Origin: Acanthamoeba castellanii str. Neff
Taxonomy: Eukaryota > Discosea > Longamoebia > Acanthamoebidae
Direction: 5' to 3'
Assembly: GCF_000313135.1 (NCBI RefSeq)
Contig: NW_004457616.1
Location: forward strand, 37,676 to 67,653
Length of the DNA: 29,978 nucleotides
In this document: piece after piece, positions 1 to 11,991 of the stretch
How the letters are laid out: the number at the start of each line of letters is the position of its first letter
How positions within the stretch are numbered: position 1 is the first letter of the stretch
Translations under genes and position numbers: made by a program
Notes under the pieces: model-generated
Told to the model about the DNA's origin: nothing
Seen by the model: only the letters and a program-made list of their open reading frames with translations
Database searches by the model: none

Positions 1-3000
1 CACAAACCGGCCAGTGCCAAGCGCAAGTCGCACCAGCAAGCCCCCGCAGCAACCACGGAGGATGCCCAGGTAGCCCAGGTGGCGGAGGCTCTTTCGCTCG
101 CGGGCCAGGCGCCGGCGGCCAAGGTCTTTGTGTGCGGGGGGCACCCATCTACCCCAGTACCCCAGCGCACACAGAACTTCATGTCACGAGTGCGGCAGGT
201 GGTGTGCTCGTCCTACCACGCCTGGTTCCTCCTTGGTTCGTCCCCTCTTTCTTTAGTTTTGTTGGAATTATTTCCAATTATTTCTAATTATTTCAATTCT
301 TGAAATTATTGATGGCTTGTTTTCCACACCACAGAGAACGGGTCATGCTACGCTGAGTGCGTTTTGCCTTCCTCTCTTTCCTCGTTCCTTCGCCTCGTTG
401 TATGAGTGTACAGACTTAACATCATGACCTCGACCGCTGTCTCGGTTTTTTTTTTTTTAATTCTCACAGGCGGCCCAGTGGCGCCCGACGCATCGTTAGT
501 GCGTGCCTCCCTTCGCCTTTGCACTCCTTCCCTTCGGCCTTGCGCTCATGTCGGGTGCACCCTCTTCGTGCATCCAGCTGTGGAGGACCAAAGGGTGAGG
601 CAAGTGGCCTGTGCTGGTTCCATCGCGGTACTTCTGATGGAAAGCGGGAAGGTGGCGTGGTGCAAAGTGGGTTCCGACTCCAGGTGCCTTCCTTCGATGA
701 TCTGAAACCTTCACAACCGGCTCACAACTCACATGTATGGTTGTTTTTTTAGCCACCCGCCGCTCATAGAGCTGACTCTGGTCGGCGAGAAAAACCCCAC
801 CTTTCCGCCTGTCAAAGAGGTGGCCTGCACGGAGGGCTACGTTCTCCTGCTATGCGAGGAGGTTCGCTCCACTACAAGTGTGTGTCACATGTCTGGTTTT
901 GCTCACCGCTCTCCCCGTCTGCAGCGATCTGTATTCATGGTGAAGCTTTTGGCTGGGCCGACGGCCTCCATGTGCTTGGGAAACCAAACCGTGCGTGTGT
1001 CGGCGCCAGTCCTGTGTTTTGCACCCAACGTTGGCGTTGTGCAGATCGCAGGCTCCGTGGCCAACTTCGCAGCCCTCACGGGTACAGAGCCTTGCTTAGA
1101 GTGGAGTGGTGTTGGTTTGTTTGGGCATGCGCGTCATGCCGTGGTGTCGGACCGCGTGTAATCATTTAGCTTGCTCCCCTCGGTAGCTGGTGGTGATCTC
1201 TATACCTGGGAACCGAGCAGCGAGCCTACAAAAGTCGAGGGGCTGGAGAACAAGGGCATCAAGTCGATTGCCGCTGGGTCCTATCACATGGCTGCCATCA
1301 CCAACGACGGCCAGCTCTACACTTGGTACGACTCCCGGCTCGCCAGGTGCGATATTCTGTTTTACTGACAGCGGCTGTGGTCTTGGCTCAATCAGGGGAG
1401 GCAATTCAATGCACCAGCTGGGCCTCGGCGGTGGGGAAAAGAAGACAGCCATTCCAAAGCGCGTGGCGGCTCTGTACGGTAAGCCGGTGGTCAGCGTTTC
1501 GTGTGGCTCATCCCACACCGCCTGGTATGTTGCAGCGATCTCCTCAACGCAGTTTCGACAGTCCGGCTGTTGCTTACGTTAGCTTGCTGGCCAGTCTCAC
1601 GGAGATGGGTCGCGTCTACACATGGGGCGCGGGTACCTCGGGTGCGCTGGGGCACGGCCAAACGGCTGACCAGATCACGCCTCGCCTTGTTGAAGAGCTG
1701 CGCGGTATGTAGCTCCCATGCTGGCTCTGAGTCAGCTCGCTTTGCTCTTGAGCTAATCGCAAGCATGCATGAACAGACATGACAGTGAGCCACATTGCCT
1801 GTGGTTGGTACCACACGATCGCTGTGGTCAGGTAACGTCAGAGTCTTTCCGCCCAATCCCAGCTTACTGCTTGACCATTCTAATCGCTAGCATATCTACA
1901 CGTGCAGTGTTGGCGCAGACCCCAATAAGACGAAGCTGGCCAAGGACATCTCCTCTCTGCTCGCTTTCGATGGCGACAACTTCTCCGACGCGACCGTCTA
2001 CGGTATGTCATTGCCGATTCTCTTACGTTGCAGATCATTGTCGTCATTTCATTGCCGTTGGTCGACCGGTCTCACATGTGTGTTCCCCGTCCCCCAGGCA
2101 GAGGCAGTGCTCGAGGTCTTGCATGCCACAAGATGGTGCTTGGGCGCCTACCTGCATGGAAGCGAATCATCGAGGAGAACGACGCCAAGGCTGGTCTGGA
2201 AGCCGAACCGGTCCTCCATGTCGACGTGGAGGACCGCTTGCTGCCATTCGTGGTCAGGGCCGTCTATGGCCACCCGCTCGCGCCCGACCTGGCCACCGCC
2301 ACCTACCTTCAGCTGGCGGCCGTGGCCAAGCGATTGAAATTCGCTGCGTTCTTCGAGGAGGTCGTGGCGACGTTCGGCTCCGGCATCAATGCCGACAACG
2401 TGTGCCGCGTGTGGAGGGAACTCGCGCATCTCCAGAAGCGAATCCCGGGTATCGCGGGCAACGACCTCGGCCCCAACGATGATCACGGCCTGGCGCCGCT
2501 GGTTCAGGGCGACTTGGCCAGGTTCCACTCGCCCTGCTTCGTGATGGTCATCTTCAACTTCGAGCAGAAGTGGAGCAGCGACGAGGAATTTCGGGCGGTC
2601 GCGTACGAAGCCAGCCAGCACTCGCACAAGATCGAGTCCATGATCAAGGAGAAGACACGGCACCAGACCAGCAGGTCGGTGCGCGAGCAACGACACCAGG
2701 ACCAAGCGGACAAGACCGTCGGTACATCAGACGAAGGCGCACCTACGACCATGCCTGAGGAAGTCGCGCAAGCAGACTTAGCGGGCGCTTCGGCCGCGAC
2801 AGGCGCGACAACAGAGACCACGGCTTTGCCCGACCACGAGCCTGAAACGAGCAACACAACCGGATCGTCGATGTTTGAAGAATATGAGTCCACGGCCACG
2901 GCAGAGGAGGAAGAGTCTCTGTCGAGCACGCTGGCCGCATTTGTCGACAACGAGCGCTACGCCGACGTCAAGCTCGTCGTGGAGGGTCGCGACATCCAGG

Positions 3001-6000
3001 CGCACAAGGCCATTCTGTGCGCGCGGTCGTCGCACTTCCGCGCCATGTTCACGCTCGGCATGCGCGAGGCCACGACCAACGTGATCGAGGTGGGCGATAT
3101 TTCATACGAGGTCTTCGCAACGATCCTTCGCTACCTCTACGCCGCCGAGTACGCTCCCCTTCGACAGTAGTTGAAAGTACTCATGCTGATCTCTTCTGGT
3201 TGTTCCGATAGGGTTGAGTTACAGGAGGAAACGGTGGTCGAACTCATGATCAGTGCCAACCAGTACGTGCTGCTGCCTCTGCAGGAGCAATGCGAAGCGT
3301 TCATCGAGCAGGTATCTTTATTATTCTTATTATTGCCGGTTGGCAAGAAGGTGGTTGGTAACACTGCCGACGTCATCACCGCAGGGCCTGTCGGCGGAGA
3401 ATGCTGGGTACTTCCTGGAGATGGCCAACCGGTTCCAGGCGCAGCACCTCAAGGCCCTCGCCCTGGAGTACATGGTCCAGCATCGCGCCGAGTTCGAGTC
3501 GGTACGGACATGATGTGATCCCAAAACCCCCTTTTTTTGTATCATGACACTCACGACCACCACACAGAACGAAGAGGCACTCGAGGACTTGTCGCCAGAG
3601 TTGCTGCACGAGTACAGGCAAAAGAGTACGGGACCGGCCTCGCCCTCGATGTGATGTGCATACGATTCGCTGACCGGGGGGGGGGTGACGTGTGGCGATA
3701 CGTAGTCTCTTGTGCCCAGGAGTGTCTCGTCGCCGGCTCCGGCATCAACTGGGCGCCAGTCAACAGCTTCTCGACGTTTTCGATTCAGGTATCATAATGC
3801 CGCAGCTTTCGCCTTGCGCTTGTAGATTCCGCCATTAAACACCGTGCATCGTGGGCGTGTCGTGTCGTTGGGCTGTGTGGTGTCTGCATGATCCATTCAA
3901 GTCGTGCAACGTGGATGGCGACCTGCTCGCCTCTGGCGGCCAAGAGTTCGAAGTGAAGATCTACCCAATCGATGTGCCGGAACTCGCCGATACGCCCGGC
4001 TCCGATTTTGACTCGGCCCGCAGCGCGAGCACCGACGACAAGGAAGCGGAAGGCGATGACAAGAGAATGGCCAATCTCGATGCCAACCGATATGACGACC
4101 GGCTGCTCGAGGATATCAAGACACAGCTGCAGCAGCAGGGCTTCATCAAGGCCCGAGTCACCGAGTACCTGCAGGTGGCTAACCCCACAGGTGCGTCTCT
4201 CTCCCCAAGCCACCCAATTTAAATTGCCCTCTGACCTTTGACGGCGTGGGCCGTGGTCGTGTGGGCGTCGTGTGTTCTAGGCGAGTACGTGGTGCAGTAT
4301 GGTGTGCCTTACCGGGGCACCTACAGACTCGAAGTCACTCTCTACGGCAAGCACGTCAGAGGCAGTCCTTTCATCATCTGGGTACGCATCTCCTTTGAAC
4401 CCCTAACAACATTGTGTAGTGCTGCTTCCAGTCCGGCTGACATTTGTTATCGAACAAGGCCGGACACGAATATTCGCCCCACGACTGCGAGCTTATCTAC
4501 GACGCCGAGCAGCTAACTCTCGTGGCCGGAGAGTACCGAACCTTCACCCTCGTGGCCAAGGACTCGTTCGGTCAGCAGTGCCTTGGTACTGGACTCTGTT
4601 GCCCTGTTCGTGTTCGCTTGGGGTAGTTGCTAACCGCGCGCACACCACCGCGTGTCGATAGGCGGAGGCAAGGAATGGGAGGCTACTATAGGAGAGGCGC
4701 TGGTGCGCTGCCTGTCCCTGTTTCTCCTTTGTTTTTTTTCTTTTTCTGCGCGGTGCTGGTGTGCTCATACCTTGGGGCGGGTCATTGCAGGACGGCTCTG
4801 GGGTTTCGCTCGAGGACCACAACGATGGCACCTACACCCTCTCCGTAATGGCAACCCTGGCCGGCCAGCACCCGCTCACTGTGCGTCACTTACTTGACCT
4901 CACTCCCAACAAACCAACAAACCAACAAACATCTAACCAACTGAGGGATGCCTAAATGCGTAGGTCGGACTCAAGTCCGATGCGTTGACGCTCTTCGGTC
5001 GCCACATTGGCTCGACCACGGCGAGGCCCTCACGCCCCATCAAAGGTTCACCCTTTCAGATCCTATGCCTACCCAATAAGGTACCGTGCATGTTTCCTGT
5101 TGTCATTTGGCTGTCTGTGGCCGCTTGCTGACCCGAGTGAGCGGTCGTCACATCGTGTGTTCTTCTGGTGATTTTGTCGTTAGCCATTCCCCGGTCTCTG
5201 TGTCGCACTCGGCAATGGTTTCCGCACTGCTACCTACGGTAAAAAAGGTATGTGGACGCCGCCAACCACCCCCTTTGACGGCCAGCTCACCGGGCCGCAG
5301 AAACGTTCGAGGTGGTGCTGCACGACCGGTGGGACAACGAGGCGGGCCTGGCCGGCAAGACGCTGGACGACATTCAGGTGGTCATCAGGCGCGAGCGACC
5401 GGGCGAGCTCGTGCGCGCTCAGCAGCGGCGCGACCTCCTCACTCGGCTGTGGCGTACCGAGGACGAACTCGCCACTGCCGAGCGCACAATACGGCTCCGT
5501 GAGGCCAGGGAGCGCAACGTGGCCAAGCACCGCGGGGACCTCCTGCTGTTCAAGCAGAAGATCAAAGCCCAGGCGGCGTCCAGCGCCGACGCGCAGAAGG
5601 CTCTGCAGGGCGAGACCAAGATCGAGCTTGAGGCCACCACCAAGCGGGCCGAGGTCGAAGAGCTCCGGGCGCTGGACGCAGCGCTCACCAGCGACCCCGA
5701 TTGGCAGCTCGACAACAACGCCGAGGAGCAGCTCAAGTCGGCCGACAACGTGCGCGTTTCGGTCGCGCTCAACCCTCTCTCCGGCTTCACGGTCGAGTAC
5801 ACCATCGAGAAACCGACGAGCGACGACGCCAACGCCTCCACCGGCCAGTATGTGATCATCGTCAAGCTGCACGGGGAGCACATCACCAGCAGCCCGGCGT
5901 CCGTCATGTGCTGGGGCGAGTCCCTCTTCGCAGCGCCGGCGTTGCCCGCGTTCGCCTTCAGCCCGCCCACTGCCACCGGTTCGTCCCCCTACAATCAGTC

Positions 6001-6532
6001 GGGACTGCTCGCCGGCATGACCACCACCGCCACGAGGAGAAAGGACCGAGCTCCGGGAGGCCGCAAGAGCAGATCGAGTGCCGCTGCCGCCGCCGCTGAG
6101 GAATCCACTTCGCTCTCGTTTTCCTTGCTCTCCCTGAATGGTCCCGAACCAACGCCTGGCGCCACCCTCTCCACATCGCCTTCATCATCATCGTCGCCGT
6201 TCTCTTTGTCGGCCGCGCCGCCTCCTCCGTCGACGTCATCATCGCCGCCGGCGAGTCCGTTCTCGTTCTCGACCATGCCGCCTCTTACCCCAACGTCGGC
6301 TTCATCGTCGTCACCAGCGAGTTCGTTCTCCTTTACAACCGCCGCGACACTTGCACCCGGCGAGCCTACTGCTCACTTCTCGTTCTCGTCACCTTCGCCA
6401 TTCGCATCATCATCGCCCTTCGCGCCTGCGACTTCTACTCTCATGTCTTCGTCTTCTTCATCCTCTTCCTCATCACCCTCTGTGTTTGCCTTTGGCTCCC
6501 CCACCCCGAGCGAGCCGGCGAACCTGGAATAA
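1..6532 (+). CDS. RCC1-repeat / double BTB / filamin-repeat protein, copy 1 (5' partial)
   Basis: Likely a scaffold or CUL3-type adaptor; the family assignments are strong, the role is inferred. It is open at the left edge, so the N-terminus is missing; 1548 codons are visible. Exons: 1-235, 335-356, 470-498, 578-683, 753-861, 925-1081, 1187-1325, 1396-1524, 1595-1704, 1777-1831, 1908-2002, 2098-3148, 3212-3311, 3385-3501, 3568-3625, 3706-3788, 3902-4190, 4281-4381, 4459-4585, 4662-4702, 4791-4880, 4964-5080, 5184-5238, 5301-6532; all GT-AG and in phase to the TAA. Residues ~45-364 hold about seven RCC1 blades (for example GSYHMAAITNDGQLYTW). BTB1 is at ~365-450 and BTB2 at ~672-780 (FVDNERYADVKLVVEG, ILCARSSHFRAM), followed by a BACK-like helical part. 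Filamin Ig repeats lie at ~838-995 (ends HVRGSPF), 996-1120 (ends KGSPF) and ~1121-1340. The third is interrupted by a charged coiled coil (~1172-1288). A Ser/Phe-rich tail (~1340-1548, FAFGSP near the end) closes the protein. Exon borders match the downstream paralogue, which supports the model. Confidence 0.86.
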
Positions 6533-6996
6533 GTTGTATGCCCACCCTTCTATGAAAGTGGCTGCCCAAGCTCGTAAATTCAACACGCACTTGAAAGGAG
6601 CACAGAGACCAAGAACAAGAAAACAACGGTGGGGAAGGGGGAACAAGTATCTGGCTGATTCAGCCCTGGGCAACCTTGGCCCAGAGTGGGTTTTGGCCAT
6701 TCCTCTATGCCAGGCCTCACCTGCTTGCAGGTTGGCTGGCTGTTTATGGTGTGGCTGCAGGACCGCACACACATCATTCTGGTCAGGTACTTTTTTCTTA
6801 CCAATGTAACTTCAGCTCACTCCAGCACTCTTGCAGCTCCTTCCAACAACCCTTATTCCACATGAGAAGATCACGTGTGCACAAGAGTTCAAGTTCACCT
6901 GGCGCAGTGAATTTCCCACAGCTGTCTGCATTTTATTTGTCGAAGGAGGTGGAGAAAAAGGGAAAATAATACAAATGTTTTAGTTTCCCAGCCAAG
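6533..6996. other. Intergenic spacer between the two RCC1-BTB-filamin paralogues
   Basis: These 464 bases separate the stop of copy 1 from the start of copy 2 and must hold the 3' processing signal of the first and the promoter of the second. I see no gene, RNA or clear TATA box. The last 40 bases before the downstream ATG are A/T-richer than the surroundings. Confidence 0.5.
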
Positions 6997-9900
6997 ATGG
7001 AGGGCTCCGTGGTTACAGAGATCTTTGTGAGTAGAGACGATGGGAAGCCCAAACTACGACAGAAACTGCCAACACGAACGCGGCAGGTGGTGTGCGCGTC
7101 CTACCACGCCTGGTTCCTTCTTGGTAAACCCATCCACAGTGTTGATTTATTTTAATCATTTATTAAATATTCATTCTTCCTACTTCCCACATCACAGAGA
7201 ATGGCGACTGCAAGGCCGAGTACTCACCCTTCTTGCCCCCCCCCGCCCTTCACTGATACTTTAATTGACACTGACGCTCTAACCACCTGGCCCTGTGCCT
7301 CGCCGTAGGCACCCCTCCGGGCGGAGCTTCCTAAGTACGACCCCACTGCCCTTATGGCCAGCTTGACCTTATGCGTGGTCACTCACGCACCTTGCTTCCC
7401 TCTTCTTGCTTCCCTCTTCTTGCTTTCGTCAGACGTGCAGAATGAACGCGTGAAGCAAGTGGCCTGCGCTGGCTCGACTGCCGTGTTGCTCCTGGAGAAG
7501 GGCTCCGTCAAGTGGTGCCGCATCATTTCGGAGGACGCCCCGTATTCGCCCCCCCCCTTTTCTTTTCCTCTGGGCTCTCAGTTGTCGTTCGCTCACCACC
7601 ACTATGTGTCGTCGTGGGCCACACACCCCTAGGACCCAACGCCTGAGCGAGCTGCCTGCGCAGACGATCGCGAGCATGGGCAAGATCAAGGCAGTGGCCT
7701 GCACTGACGCCCACGTAGTACTACTCACCGAAACGGTGCGCGCAACGCTTGGTCAGACGAGTTCATCGGGTTATCTGTGACCCGCGGCGGCACTGCTTGG
7801 CTCACCCGCTGCTCTCGCTCTTTTCTCGCTGCGCTCGTGTGCTACTAGGGTGCGGTCTATCAGTTCAGTTCGGTGGTGACGAGGAGGACGCCCAAGCCCG
7901 TCCTCGTCATTCCCTCGGGGGTGACCCAGCTCGCTGGCTCGGTCTACATCTGTGCCGCCCTCACCTGTACGGCGCCTCCTCTCGCTTCCCGCCTCTTTTC
8001 TTATGCTGCCATCACCAACATTTCTCTTCTTTTCCCTTTCTTACTGATCGACAGCCGCCAACGAGATCTACACCTGGCAGCCCGGTACGTTGTGGCGTGG
8101 CTGTATGGGACGTGAGTGGTATGTTTGCAATTTTTCCAGGCCTGACATCACTGCGGCGGCGTTGTTGGCCGCTCTACAGCCGGGGGTGTTGCCAAGCCGG
8201 AGAAGGTCAACCTCGAACTCGCATCGGGCATCAAATCGATCGCGTGCGGGTCTTACCACATGGCCGCCATCACTCACGATGGTCAGCTCTACACCTGGTA
8301 CGTTTGCCCTTGCGTCCATATGTCCATATCTCTCTTAGAGAAATTACCGAGTCTCACATGTGTTGTTGCTGACAGGGGCACGATCATGCACCAGCTTGGC
8401 CCAGAGAAGGACCAGCTGGTGCCCCGGAGGGTCATGGAGCTGGACGGCCGCGCCGTGGCCAGCGTCTCCTGTGGTGCCACCCACACCGCCTGGTACGCAG
8501 CAGCCCTTTCACTGACGACGGTCAAAAACAGTTGGCTGTGGCTGACTCTGGCGCGTCTGCAGTGTGACGGAAATGGGTCGCCTGTACACGTGGGGAGTGG
8601 GCGAGTGGGGAGCGCTGTGTCATGGCGACGTCGAAGATCAGCCGGCTCCGCGCCTCGTCGAGGCGCTTGATGGCGTGACCGTTGCGCAAGTGGCCTGCGG
8701 CTGGCATCACACCATTGTCGCAGTCAGGTAGACATTGCTGCTATCGTGTGTGTGTGTGTGTGTGTGGTTTGGCTGAGTCGTGCCCGTATCTCAATTCAGT
8801 GTCGGCACGGATCCGAACAAGACGCGCCTGGCCAAGGATATCTCGTCGCTCCTCGACCCGAACGGAACCGAAAACTTCTCCGACGTGACCCTCGTCGGTG
8901 CAGAGGGCGCGCGCGAGTTCCGGTGCCACAAGATCGTGCTCCACCGATTGCCCGTTCTCAGGCGGCTGATCAAGGAAAGCAGCGCAGGTGGTGATGACGG
9001 CGCTCTCCGCCTGAAGCTGGACGGCGTGCCCGACCACCTGCTGGAGCACGTCGTTGAGTGGCTCTACGGCCAGCCGCTCTCGGCCGAGCTCTCGCTGTCG
9101 GTCCTGGTCCAGCTGGCCACCGTGGCCAAGCGCCAGCTCGGCTCGGCGCAGCTGCAGCAGGCCTGCGAGTCGACGTTCGGCATGGGTCTCAACTGCGTCA
9201 GCGTGTGCCAGCGCCTTGAGGACCTCGCCTCGTTCGACGTCGACGAGCGCGAGCAGGGGCGGCAGCAGGCGGCCGGCGACGGCGTCGACGCCGACCTGTC
9301 GCACCTGCAGCTGACGGCGACCGACCTCAGGGGCTTCTACGAGCGCTGCTTCACGCTGATCGCCCGCAACTGGGATCTGCTCAAGAAGGACCGGCAGCCG
9401 GAGCTGCGCAGCCTCGAGGCCCTGGCGTGCAAGCACTCCCCTCGCGTCGCCGCCTTGCTCAAGGGCGACACCCGTGCAGCCGCAGCCGCAGTTGCCGAAG
9501 CGAAGCAAAGCGATGCGCAGGCCGAGGCCGAGCAGGAGGCAGCCACCGATCAGGAGGACAACGAGGAAGACGGCCTGGCCGACTCACTGCTCAAGTTTGT
9601 CGACAACCCACTCTACTCGGACGTCAAGCTCGTGGTGGAGGGCCACCCCGAGGTCCACGCGCACAGGGCCATCCTGTGTGCGCGGTCGTCGTACTTCCGC
9701 GCCATGCTGACGCTTGGCATGCGCGAGGCCACCGACGGCGTGATCCAGATCCGCGACTTGTCGCGCGAGACGCTTATGGCCGTCCTCCGCTACATCTACG
9801 CTGCCGAGTACTACCACCCCTCCCTGTTGGCCCACCCGTCCGCCCCCGGCCTGTTTCTCATCGATGTCGTGACTCTCCCTTTGTGTCGGCCGTCCGTCAA

Positions 9901-11516
9901 ACCACCTAAGGCCCGAGCTCGACGAGGAGACGGTGGTGCAGCTGCTGATGGCTGCTCATCTATACGGACTTCTCTCGCTTCAGGAACGCCTCGAAGCCTT
10001 CATCGAGCAGGTGCGCGCATTGTGTGCGGTGTGTGCGTGCGTGTGCGTGCGTGCTACAAGCTGTGTGTCGCTGGCTCACTTTTCAAACGCTTGATTTTGT
10101 ATTGAATATTTATTGCAGGGGCTGACCATGGAGAATGCGGGCTATTTCCTGGCGATCGGCCATCGCTACGAGATCCAGTACCTGCAGGTCCTCGTGTCGA
10201 ACTACATGATCCAGAACCGAGGCGAATTCGCATCGGTACCACCACCCCACCACATCACCATCATCTCGCTACCAAGTCCTGGACCCCTGCACCAACACTC
10301 GGCCCGCTTTTCTTGCTGCGCTCTCCCTCTCTTTTGTCGCGCCACAGGAAGAGGGCAAGCAGGCGCTGGCGGCCCACCTGACGCCCGAGCAGATCGAAGA
10401 GTTCAGGCGAAAGAGTACGTACTCTTAACACACAAGACAACACAACACGTTGAGCTGACCCCTGATATGCAAACACACCAGTCGCTTGCGCGGACAAATG
10501 TATCGTGCATGACCTCCACCGCAATCACGCCGCCCTCTGGCTCGTGTGCCGCTTCACGATCGAGGTACGATGGCACCCGCCCAGTGTCTGTAGACAAGGG
10601 GACAACCAGCTGACGTCACGAGGACGTCAAGGCGCGCAACGAGGCCGACCAGGTCCCTACGTGCGGTGGCGAGCGGTTCGAGGTGAAGCTGTTCCCGATC
10701 AAGCTCGAGAAGCCCACCAGCGAGGACGCGTCCTTGCTCAGCCCCGACGCTCCGCTGTTCGACTCAGCCATCGCCTCCCGGCTCGAGAAGCACGGCTTCC
10801 TTAAGGGCCGCGTGGCCGAGCAGAAGGACAAAGACGGACATCCCACCGGTGCGTGTGCGACGTGTGCAACGTGTGCGACGTGCGTGCGTGTGTGCGTGCC
10901 TGCATGCGTGCGAGAGTGGCGAACAGGTGAAGCGCGCAGGGAGTGGCGGTAGACGAGACAAGCACATGTCATTCATTTGCTCGAGACTCACGTGGTACAA
11001 TGGTTTTCTTTCTCAGGCGAAGGCATCTACGAAGTGACCTACACGGTGCCGTACCGGGGCATCTACAGTGTCGAGGTGACGCTTCACGGCCAGCACCTCC
11101 GCGGCAGCCCCTTCACCGTCCAGACCCATGCGGAGCTCACCGCCGACAAGCCGGCGACCACCGCAGGCCAGCACAAGGCCGCGGGCAAGAAGCCTGCAGC
11201 ACGACGAGGCCGCGGTGTCACTGCCGCCGCCGCTGACACTCAGAGCGAGCACGAGGGCTTCGCGCTCCTTCCTCCGCCGTCGGCGTCATCGGACGCGTCG
11301 CCGGCCGCTTCGCTGACAACCGCGTTCGGTGGACTCTCGGTGTCCGCCACGCCCCCGATGTTCACGGCTTCGACCACCCCGTTCGCGCCCTCCTCGAGCA
11401 CCACCCTCGAGTCACCGCCGGCCGCGTTCGTCTTTGGGTCGCCCTCCCCGAGCTCCTCCTCATCATCTTCGTCGTCGCCTTCTTCCTCCGGCTTTAGCTT
11501 TTCCTTTGGCCAGTGA
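6997..11516 (+). CDS. RCC1-repeat / double BTB / filamin-repeat protein, copy 2 (complete)
   Basis: Tandem paralogue of the upstream gene, 1011 aa. Exons: 6997-7123, 7198-7219, 7309-7334, 7433-7541, 7633-7735, 7849-7966, 8055-8084, 8180-8297, 8376-8492, 8563-8727, 8800-9807, 9911-10010, 10119-10235, 10348-10414, 10482-10564, 10623-10848, 11017-11516; the sum is exactly 1012 codons. The ATG at 6997 opens an exon whose RQVVCASYHAWFLL aligns with copy 1. Residues ~35-312 form a seven-blade RCC1 propeller (GSYHMAAITHDGQLYTW, CGWHHTIVAV). BTB1 is ~312-395 (CHKIVLHRLPVL), a helical spacer follows, BTB2 is ~572-650 (FVDNPLYSDVKLVVEG), then a BACK-like segment. One filamin repeat (~743-880) ends in GIYSVEVTLHGQHLRGSPF, and a Ser-rich tail ends FSFSFGQ. 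It lacks the second and third filamin repeats and the coiled coil of copy 1. The first filamin strand has lost the GSGINWAPVN signature. It may act as a CUL3 substrate adaptor, by analogy only. Confidence 0.87.
8746..8765 (+). repeat. (GT)10 microsatellite in an intron
   Basis: Perfect GT dinucleotide run inside the intron between exons 8563-8727 and 8800-9807 of the second RCC1-BTB gene. Confidence 0.95.
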
Positions 11517-11991
11517 GCTTACGCCGTGAGAGCAAGACCGCGGCCGGATGCCGGAGGACCGCACACAGCATAGACTCCACCTTTTTTGGTTCTTCTTCGC
11601 CGTTGGGTGCGACGAAAGTGTAGAGCCCCTGAAATTCAAGCGCTTTGGGCCCAAAGCGAGCAGTTGTTTTCAGTTATGTCTTTAGAAGAGGAATTCGGGC
11701 GGTGTCACGTCGACGGGATCTTGCGGTGTCAGGGGAAGAACTCTCTCCAGGCTTGAGGAGTTGTGTGGCCGAAGCCGACTGGAGCGCACCAACTCCGCCA
11801 CAGAAGAATACTCAGACGAAGTGCAGTTTAGAGTCAATTCAGACCTGGTGGCCGAGCATCCAGTTGTCTGTCCACGGGTCGCTCTCCTCGCACAACATCT
11901 ACCAACGGGAGGGTTTCGTATAACTTGTGCAACATTTTCCGTCCAACCGACGCAGGGGCAAATCCGCCGCGGTCTGCGCGGGGCCAATTGG
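11517..11991. other. Intergenic region upstream of the RFX locus
   Basis: About 475 bases between the stop of copy 2 and the duplicated block around the assembly gap. Several overlapping ORFs exist but none shows a domain or consistent splice pattern. This stretch probably holds the 3' end of the upstream gene and promoter or 5' UTR sequence of the RFX gene. I see no RNA gene. Confidence 0.45.

Noticed and set aside
5234..5881. 215-codon antisense ORF opposite the coiled-coil exon of copy 1
   Set aside because: Arises from the Glu/Ala/Arg-rich sense sequence; no independent support.
6138..6809. 223-codon plus-strand Arg/His/Leu-rich ORF
   Set aside because: Frame shadow of the Ser-rich tail of copy 1, running on into the intergenic spacer; no domain.
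8741..9508. 255-codon antisense ORF opposite the first BTB region of copy 2
   Set aside because: Shadow of GC-rich codons of the BTB exon; no domain and no plausible splice context.
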